From Sesamum alatum (taxonomy: Eukaryota > Streptophyta > Magnoliopsida > Lamiales > Pedaliaceae), in contig JACGWO010000011.1 in the NCBI GenBank assembly GCA_034509735.1, positions 24,846,979-24,910,978 on the forward strand: a DNA stretch of 64,000 nucleotides. Reading direction: 5' to 3'. The notes below the pieces were generated by a model. That model did no database searches. It was not told where the DNA came from and worked only from the letters and a program-made list of their open reading frames with translations. The translations under genes were made by a program, and so were the position numbers. Shown in pieces: positions 56,793 to 64,000 of the stretch (position 1 is its first letter; each line of letters starts with the position of its first letter).

Positions 56793-57152
56793 TGATGGTG
56801 TAAGATTCGAGTGATAATTGATCTAAGTACGGTACGACGTCACAAGGCATACAAATTTCTTCCAAAAGTAGAAAAGTAGATTTCTATAAATGAATATGAG
56901 ATGCTTTTATAAAGGATTTCACCCCCTATTTATAGTAAACGACATGGGGTAAAAATACGACATTGTCCCTCAATCGCCTTCAAATCTAACGGCCGAGATT
57001 TAACCTGAGGGGGTGCCTTGGTAATTTGGCATGACTCCACTAACCTACCTATAACTTCTACTAATAACTTCCACTAAATGGAATTTTCATAATAATTGTA
57101 CATTTTGGGGTATTTTGGTAATTTCACTAAGCTAATTTATTTTACTCCATCA
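56793..57152 (-). repeat. Tat-3 3' LTR
   Basis: About 360 bp, TGATGGTGTAAG to CTCCATCA; on the minus strand AAGTTGGGGGGCTAC stands just upstream as polypurine tract. CCCTATTTATAG (56931-56942), inverted CTATAAATAGGG, is the likely promoter TATA on the minus strand. Confidence 0.85.
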
Positions 57153-57520
57153 GTAGCCCCCCAACTTCCAAATGTATCTTGAGAATTTGGAAGTTCTAGT
57201 AAACAGTTTGTAATTGATGCAACTCCTTCTTTTGATAATCCTCTTCAACTACGAACTCTTTTTTTCTCTTTGGACCCTCTTTTATTCAGATCCCTTCTTT
57301 GCTAGGATTCTTCGTCTTCTTGGTCTTAGCAACATTCCAAAAAAATGTCGAAACATGTTGGTTCGGGCATAAAGCTCTTCATCTCTTTTTCTTGTAGTAA
57401 TTTTCGTTTTTAGACTTCTAGAGTCATCCTTCGTCAATCCGGAAAAAACAGAAAAATTTCATCAGTCCGGAAGAATTTTAAGATGTCAGACACTCAAAAA
57501 TATCCTGAATTCCTGCATAT

Positions 57521-57665
57521 GGTCGAGGCTGCCTGCCTCAGCCCCGGCTTTCTGGCCGCGGTAGGCCGCCCCGACCACGTCTGGTCGAGGCCGACTGCCT
57601 CGGCCAGATTTTCTGGTCAAGGCGGGCTGCCTTGACCACGTTTAGCCGAGGCGAAATGCCTCGGC
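57521..57665. repeat. 62-bp GC-rich tandem repeat in Tat-3
   Basis: GGTCGAGGC(T/C)G.CTGCCTC begins two full units of 62 bp and a partial third. GC-rich in an otherwise AT-rich area. Confidence 0.7.
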
Positions 57666-58505
57666 CAACTTTGTCCCGATGCAATCTCGATCGACATGCG
57701 CTCGGTGCATCTCGCCTTAACATTTCTTTTCGGTTGTGATGGCTTGCCGCTTAAATACGTATGTCATTCTATGACTGTTTTGGCGAGAAACTTTTTATTT
57801 CTTCCTCACAGTAATGATTTTGATTTAGGGCACCAGGAATTCACCCAAGCGTTCATCTGATTCGCTAGATTTTTCCAAACATTGAAGCTAGGAAAAAGTT
57901 TGGAAACTCCTTGATTTCCTTTAATGGCGCAAGCCCTTGTTTTAGACATTGATGTTGTGCGTCAACCGCTCCGCTCCTAATTCTTTCACGCACTTTGAAA
58001 GGTTTCTTCCGGCGTTTTTGGGATCTTGGTGTACCTTCCTCTCTTGAGGCTTTTCGATATTTCGCTTATCCTTAAGACTCTCAATAGTTGTAAAAAAAAA
58101 ATTAGGGGCTTAGTGTGATTGCAAGCGCGATTCATCAAGGAAAGGAGACGAGGTTGCTCGCTCCCTCATCCTCTGGAACCTCGTATGTTGCCATGGAGGC
58201 GAGGGGCCCTAGCCCCTTTGATGACTATTTGTAATTGTGTTGCGTTTGTCACATTTGCATCACCTCGCGTCGCGACGCGTCATATTGAATTTTTGTCACA
58301 CCATGTATCACGTTCGTCAAGTTGCGCCGCGCTACGACACGTCTCGTTGGGCTCTTCGGAAGCTTTGTAGAAGTTCCCTTGGTTGGAACACTCTTGGAAC
58401 TTTGTGGGAATTCTTTGTAGTTTGGGGAACTTCTTAAGAGTTCATTTTTACTATATATTTTATCAAACTTTGTTCCTCCATTCCTTATTATGTTAAGTTG
58501 CTTCT
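57666..58505. other. Tat-3 region between 3' LTR and tandem array
   Basis: The place where Tat elements carry the antisense ORF. Short plus-strand frames exist (for example 58119-58370), but none shows the gypsy-type transposon domain. Probably a decayed remnant. Confidence 0.4.
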
Positions 58506-58509
58506 TCTC

Positions 58510-58945
58510 GAACTAAATTTCAATGTAAGGGGCAATCCCCCTCCTATAAGCAAAATATTAAACTAAATATCAATGCGAGGGGAAACCCCCCTCTTTTGGA
58601 TAAAATATGAGTGTGAGGGGCAATCCCCTTCTTTCAAACAAGATATTTAAGGTGAGGAGTCATCCCCCTCTTTTAGGTAAACTATTAACGTGAGGGGTCA
58701 TCCCCCTCTTTTAGATGAAATATTACTGTGAGGGGCAATCCCCCTCTTATAAGCAAAATGAATGTGAGGGGCAATCCCCCTCTTTTATACAAAACATCAA
58801 TGTGAGCGGCAATTCCCCTCTTTTATACAAGATATCAATGTAAGGTGTCATCCCCCTCCAAGAGTGTCAGTGTGAGGGGCCATCCCCCTCTTTTACTAAA
58901 TAAAGTGTTAAATGTGAGGAGTCATTTCCCTCTCTTACTAAATAA
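58510..58945. repeat. ~36-45-bp tandem array in Tat-3
   Basis: About eleven units with the core GTGAGGGGCAATCCCCCTCTT followed by a variable A/T-rich spacer (TATACAAAATATCAA and similar). Each core is itself palindromic (GAGGGG/CCCCTC). It corresponds in position to the array of Tat-1 but differs in sequence. Confidence 0.88.
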
Positions 58946-59356
58946 AGTATAACTAATGAGTCTACAACAAGTAGACAAAAAAGGTGTACATTTCATTACC
59001 GTAATTTTGGGTACAAAGCATTCGGAAAGGGATACAAAGCATCAAATAAAATGTTTCTTAGCAACATTTCACGTGTGTGGACATTTTCTTCTCGTTCTTT
59101 CTCCACGACTTGATACAGTCCCACCTATTTCGTGTCCAATTCAGCCATGTTTCCTATCGCATCAGCTTTCCTTAGTTCTAGGTCTTTGACATGGAATTCA
59201 TGACGTCGTACTTTATCATTGCATGCTTATGCCATTAATGCCCTGTAGGTTCCCCTCCTTGCATTCGTGCCACCCTAAGCCTTTCCCAAAATCCAGATTG
59301 GCTCGTCTTTCTTCGTCATTACTCATTGGTTCCCATTGTCGCGTACTGAATGTTTT

Positions 59357-59984
59357 CTACCTTATGCCCAGTGGGATGACCGCTCCTGTCCCATTGACTA
59401 GATTGAACAAGAACTCTCCCGTGCCTCGTCGTGGGATTGTTCGATATGTCCTTAGGATTCCCGGGCATCCTTCCGCCCAACTTCCCTTAGCTCCCTCCAG
59501 CCTCGTCCTCAAACTTTGGAAGACTATCCTGCTGGTTACTTCCACCTGCCCGTCAGAATGGGGTGTCGCGATGGTCTCATATTTTCCATTGGGGCGTGAA
59601 TGATGATGGCATGCTCTTGGCACTCAGATTCTTCACTAAGTTCCATGTGCCCTTGCATATTGCAGGCTAGAGGTATCCTCGCTGCGGGGCCTTGCATGCT
59701 AACACTCTACCTCCGGAATGATCACGCAACCTTCCTCATAGATATCTTGTAGAACATACTCTGCTTTGTCCCCGCCGACGTATACGAGATGTGGTTTGTA
59801 AAAAATCTTTCTTGTGCACCTTACCTCCCGTTATCGTGAACTTTGCTAACCTAGCTCGAATTACCCTTGCTTCCTTGGGGTTGCTTGAGGTTCCTTGGGG
59901 TCGCTTGAGGTTCCTTGGGGTCTTGAGGAAAAGTCTCAAATTCTCAATCTTCCTCCAGACCTTCTTTCCAGCTTGGTAAAACAC
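59357..59984 (-). pseudogene. Tat-3 integrase remnants
   Basis: Read leftward: 59984-59736 includes KEARVIRARLAKFTITGGKV and then, in another frame, EYVLQDIYEEGC, the zinc-binding part before integrase. After about 100 bp, 59623-59357 reads HSDGQVEVTSRIVFQSLRTR, LEGAKGSWAEGCPGILRTYR and GTGAVIPLGIR, the end of the catalytic core including the Glu helix (QVEVT). The middle of the core is absent, so a deletion lies near 59630-59640. Confidence 0.8.
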
Positions 59985-60089
59985 TCTTCGCCGTCAAGAC
60001 TTCTTCCCACACCACATCCACTTTGTGTCGCTCTTGACTTAGTAGGGTTATTCTCTCGCTCTCCAAAGAAGCCAATGAGCTGGTTGTCT

Positions 60090-60620
60090 TAACGAGTCAG
60101 TTCGTTTCTTCCTTGTATGACCGCAGGATTTATTCTAGGGTGAACTAATCCCTTTCTTAAATGCTTGGATGTTTGCTAAGTACTTGGTCATCTGCTCCCC
60201 CAGCTTCGTAGCCTCCATTTCTTACTTGACCACAAGTTGGAAGTTGCTATCCGCCCTCGCATATGTCGCTCCTGCGGCGCAAGCCAGCTTTCTCCCCTCG
60301 CTCAGTGCATCACACTCCGACTCATTCTTGGATTCGCTGGTGACACTGCTGCAATCTTGCTAAAGATGACACGGTTAGCATTGCGTCTCATTGCTCTTAC
60401 TACGACTCTTCCAACTTGCCTTGCTCTCACTGCGACTCTTTCAGCTTGCCTTGAGTCTCTTCCTACTGGGCCTCCCGAAATCACCCTCACAACTCCAGCA
60501 GTTGGGAGGTTGTCCTTGCTAGCTCATTCTGCTTTCTGCTTTACTCCCACGTGCCATGGGCCTGTCTCCAAAGGCAGTTTCCCGGAGCTCTTGTTTCCTT
60601 TGCCCCGCGAATTCTTGTAA
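60090..60620 (-). pseudogene. Tat-3 gag-protease linker fused to the second RNase H
   Basis: Leftward from 60600, LPTAGVVRVISGGPVGRDSR (about 60510-60455) matches the linker between gag and protease of Tat elements (GVI..I.GGP..GDS). At about 60350 the frame passes into SECDALSEGRKLACAAGATY and ARADSNFQLVV, which belong to the second RNase H (Glu helix and D-S-Q-L-V-V strand, with Asn for Ser). Protease, RT and first RNase H are deleted. Confidence 0.7.
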
Positions 60621-60629
60621 GCAACCTCT

Positions 60630-61064
60630 TCAGATCAACTCCTCAACCTCATTCTTCAAGTAGCGGCTTTCCTCCGTGTTCAAAACAGCCTCCGAGAAGC
60701 GTCGTACGTACTCCCTCAAGCTCTCGTTCTCCAGCTGGACTATTGTAAACAAATATGAAACGGCCTTGGGATACCGCCTATTTATCGCGAAATGGTGCAA
60801 AAAGCGCTGAGAGAGTTGCTCGAATGAGGGTAGCTGGTTGAACCACGCCATTGCCTTCCCCGCGAGGGTAGTCCTAAACAACTTACAATAGGCTATGTCG
60901 CTAATGTCTAGCAGATCAGCCCTAGCCATGAATCGAGCAAAATGATCCTGAGGATTCCCTACTCCGTTATACTCATTCAGGCTCGGGATCTTGACCCCTG
61001 GATGGATGGTTTCTAATAGTATGTGAGGGGAGAAAGGACTTCGCCAAGGGAGGCCATAGCCCAA
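60630..61064 (-). pseudogene. Tat-3 gag domain
   Basis: An open stretch of 144 codons with the whole core of the retrotransposon gag domain: VKIPSLNEYNGVGNPQDHFA, CKLFRTTLAGKAMAWFNQLP, FLHHFAINRRYPKAVSYLFT and ENESLREYVRRFSEAVL. Compared with Tat-2 it is better preserved. It ends in a stop soon after the domain. Confidence 0.85.
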
Positions 61065-61128
61065 GGTCGCGCTGGGTACCCTGGAGGACCCAAAGGATTT
61101 CGAAAAAAAACATGTGGGGGAGGGACTC

Positions 61129-61720
61129 CTATTTCGTGGTATCCTCCTTCTTGCACCGGCGCCATTTCCTCTTGGCGAGGAGGTGGAAAGTAGGTGTCTT
61201 CACGTATCCCCTGCGAGGGGGCGAGAGGTAAAAGTTGTCATCTGGCTGCGTGGCCCTACTGCTGACTTCCTCCTCGTAGTCCACACCTTTGAAGGCGTCC
61301 CCAGGCCTCTGCTCGCCATCCCCAGGAGCCAAGGGAGCGTCTTGGCCTCTGTGAGGATTGCGAGGGGGACGTGGGGGTAGCGCGCATCCGACTATGTACT
61401 GGGCCAGGGCCCTCTCTGCTGCTTGGGCGAATGCACCCTCCACCAACTGGCGAAGAGCCTCAGGAGTTATCTGAATAACTGGGGGTGGAGGTGGAGCCTC
61501 GGCCTCCTCCTACCTCTCCTTCTATTGGCTGCGCGCTGGTGGATTCTCCAAGGCGTAGCCTTGCCTCTCCTCCTGCTGGTTGTGCGCTGGTGGATTCTCC
61601 AAGGCGTGGCCTTGCCTCTCCTCCTGTTGGCCATGAGCTGGTGGGGTCTCCAAGGCGTTGCCTTGCTCGTGCTCTTCCCTTCCTCTCTCGGGTTCCTCTT
61701 GCCCCACATACGCACTCCTC
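61129..61720 (-). pseudogene. Tat-3 gag N-terminal region with peptide repeats
   Basis: Upstream of the gag core, a Pro/Arg-rich stretch (61446-61129) is preceded by a triplicated unit of about 57-60 bp at 61525-61665. The repeat gives GKATPWRIHQR-type or, in another frame, GHALENPPAHNQQEER peptides. The frame that joins gag is uncertain. Tandem duplication within coding sequence is evident. Confidence 0.65.
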
Positions 61721-61756
61721 GCTCTCGAACGAGTATTATCTTTACTGCCTAAACCA

Positions 61757-61790
61757 GATTTTCCACAGACGGCGCCAAGCTAATGGTGTA
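61757..61790 (-). other. Tat-3 primer-site region
   Basis: On the minus strand CTTGGCGCCGTCTGTGGAAA follows the 5' LTR, as in Tat-2. Confidence 0.75.
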
Positions 61791-62158
61791 AGATTCAGGA
61801 GATAATTGATTTAAGCACGGTAACTCGAAACGACGATTCGAGGCATAGAAATTTCTTTCAAAAGTAGAAAAGTAGATTTCTATAAATGAATATGAGATGC
61901 TTTTATAAAGGATTTCACCCCCTATTTATAGTAAACGGCATGGGGTAAAAGTACGACATTGTCCCTCAACCGCCTTCAATCTAACAGTCGAGATTTAATC
62001 TGAGGGGGTGCCTTGGTAATTTGGCATTACCCCACTAACCTACCTATAACTTCTACTAATAACTACTAATAACTTCCACTAAATGACATTTTCATAAATA
62101 ATTGTACATTTGGGGGTATTTTGATAATTTCGCTAAACTAATTTATTTTACTCCATCA
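61791..62158 (-). repeat. Tat-3 5' LTR
   Basis: About 368 bp and, by eye, roughly 90% identical to the other LTR. Its inner end reads TAATGG where TGATGG is expected, a point change. Confidence 0.85.
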
Positions 62159-63540
62159 GTTTACATGTTTATGAATAATAGTTAATCTCACCTTAGGAAT
62201 GAAGTGGGCTGATTCAGCCCAAAATATGTACTTTTCTTTGTTCGGCCTATAAATTCTTCATATGGGCCGACAATCGAGGCCCATTTTTTGTTTTATGATT
62301 GTGGGCTGCTTATTGGTTTTTGAATGGGCTGTTGGACTACAACAATTTTTGTACATACAAAGTGCAGTAATTTTTAATTAATTTCGATAATAGCTGCAAA
62401 TATAATGTAGCTTACTTGTTCAATAATTTTTATTCCTACTTGGATAAATTTAAAAATGTTACATTAATGATTTTTTTTTAATTTTATTTTTCCCTGAATA
62501 AACATAGGGAAATTGATTCTTGAAACCGAACACAACTTTTACCTATCTCAATTTTATAACCCTATTCTAAATTTATTATAAAATTTTAAAGTAAAATATA
62601 AAATATGTACTTATAATACTATTATTTTTTTAAAAAAAAAAATCAAAAACCCATTTTGAAAAATAGGATCTCATATATATACTCAGCCACGCTTCAAAAG
62701 AATAATAATAATTTTCATTAAAATGGATTAATTCATAGATGGTAAATATGTGCAATTGTGGCAAATAAAATGATCAAAAAACAATCATTTCAAGCCTTAA
62801 TTTTCATAGTTTTCATTATTAAAGTATGATCCCGAAGCATTAGTAGAGTAGAAGAAGAGGAGATTGCTACTTAGAAGTATCAATTTTATGTGGTCCATTT
62901 TTTTGGGCTTGGTCTACTTTTCTTGTTAATATAATGATTTAAAAACTATGATAAATTATTAGTTATTATAATTAAATAAATTAATGCAAAAATTTAAGTT
63001 TTAGATACAATTATTCAATATTGTCAAGTTTTTCAGTTGTGATCAGATTATTTTTCAGGGTTGTTGGTTATGACTGAAAAATATTTGGTATGATTTTTCT
63101 CTATGATATAACGTTTTAATTTTAGGCTGATGAAACAACAGATAGTAGTCATTATTGAAGTTGTAGTTAATTATTATTTATTATGATTTTTCTATAGAAT
63201 TTAATTATGACAAAATGTTATATTTTTTGTAGTATAATCAAAAAAAATTATCTCAAATGGAAATTATTATTATTTACCGGGTAAATCACAATAAGTTTTC
63301 ATAAGGTTTGAAACAATTATGAATACTCACTTTTGTTTAGGAAATTAGCAACACTCCATAATTTTAACATCCGTACAAAAATTAGCAAAATTTATTAATT
63401 TTCGTTATGTTTTTATTTTTTTTATGGGTGATTTGATCAAAATACACTTGTGAACTATGAAATAATTTTGTTTAATTTTCAAATTTTGTGAAAAAATTTA
63501 CGAACTAGGAGGGCAAGAAAGGAATTTCACCTAGCCAGCT
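62159..63540. other. AT-rich intergenic sequence
   Basis: No gene is seen. GGGCC/GGCCC motifs cluster at 62200-62330, a composition often found in plant promoters but without a gene here. At 63275-63360 GGGTAAATCACAATAAG and AAACAATTATGAATACTC resemble the end of the foldback element that follows. Confidence 0.45.
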
Positions 63541-63544
63541 TTTT

Positions 63545-64000
63545 TACAATCAACATTATATTTTTTTATTTTTGGGTAAATTAAAAATTACCTCCCATAA
63601 AGTTTGGCATAATTACAAATATCTTGTTGTTGTTTGAAAAATTACATATAACCCCTAACTTTAATGTTTGTCTAACAACGAGCTCATTCTATTAGGTTTC
63701 CATCCAAATTTTGTAAGAACTACCCAAAATGCCTTTTTGGATTATAAATTATAATTTTATATATTTTTTAAATTTTTTAAAAATAATTTTTATGAATTAA
63801 TATTATCTACCGATTATTTATTTTACTCGCCCTCAGAGTTTTATACATTTTTTCGAACGTTTCTTTGAAAAATTAAAGAACTCGGCAAAGGTAAAGTAGT
63901 ATTTTTCACATCTTCGTTTAGGGGCTACATAATTACTTTTAATTTAAAGAAATACTTGTAATTTTTTAAATAATGAGGAAATATTTATAATTATGTCAAA
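63545..64000. mobile_element. Foldback/MITE-like element cut by the window end
   Basis: TTTGGCATAATTACAAATATCTTG and AAAAATTACATATAACCCCTAA (63603-63660, in two parts) are inverted as TTAGGGGCTACATAATTAC and ATATTTATAATTATGTCAAA (63920-64000). The right end lies outside the window. Confidence 0.6.

Larger units (their letters stand above)
56793..62158 (-). mobile_element. Tat-3: Ty3 Tat-lineage element with internal deletions
   Basis: LTRs at 56793-57152 and 61791-62158 end CTCCATCA; outside lie GTTTG (left) and GTTTA (right), a near-perfect 5-bp duplication. The element reads leftward: 5' LTR, primer-site motif, gag leader, gag, gag-protease linker, then directly the second RNase H, the integrase zinc region, an integrase C-terminal piece, a tandem array and 3' LTR. 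Protease, RT, first RNase H and the integrase core are missing. At 5.4 kb it is a deletion derivative. No antisense ORF could be recognised. Confidence 0.85.

Overview
The window looks like nuclear DNA of a eudicot plant. It is AT-rich with simple-sequence tracts, holds one gene with GT-AG introns, and is dominated by plant transposon lineages: Ty3 Tat, long-LTR Ty1/copia, CACTA, hAT, Mutator-like and an endogenous pararetrovirus. I cannot name the species. Only two ordinary host genes are supported: a five-exon DUF2358 gene with a probable plastid transit peptide (13644-15274, +) and an intronless UGT91-like UDP-glycosyltransferase (47022-48410, +) whose original start codon appears to be lost.

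Layout. 93-6982: Ty3 Tat-lineage element Tat-1 (+), truncated at its 5' side, with decayed RT, two RNase H domains, integrase, a 30-bp tandem array, an antisense ORF and a 3' LTR. 7530-12445: a foldback element split by a CACTA transposon (7612-12260, TSD TGT) that keeps only the two ends of its transposase gene. 12497-13406: a hAT-like element with a perfect 8-bp TSD, followed by a second copy of its right end. 13644-15274: the DUF2358 gene.

15899-45935 is one nested insertion. A Tat element on the minus strand (Tat-2, TSD ATATA) received copia element A in its left LTR (16216-25720, TSD GTTTC), a minus-strand Ty3 element with long LTRs (27378-34617) that itself holds a 265-bp solo LTR (34158-34422, TSD TATAT), copia element B (34618-40497, 5' end lost) and a 2.1-kb copia solo LTR (41609-43731) in the protease active-site codons. 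A deletion joined the Ty3 element to copia B at about 34617.

46992-48410 is the UGT gene. 48644-56281 is a Mutator-like element (about 0.4-kb TIRs, perfect 9-bp TSD) that encloses a decayed endogenous pararetrovirus on the minus strand (about 49640-55612). The viral copy runs from its tRNA-Met primer site to a 35S-like promoter with an as-1-like element and a poly(A) signal, which is one genome-length unit. 56793-62158 is a third Tat element (Tat-3, minus) with internal deletions. 62159-64000 is AT-rich and without genes, and ends inside another foldback element.

Functionally the window is a transposon-filled interval around two metabolic or plastid genes. No complete autonomous element remains. 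The most informative parts are the datable nesting, with target-site duplications for six insertions, the pararetrovirus enclosed in Mutator-like TIRs, the antisense ORFs of the Tat elements, and the UGT start-codon change.
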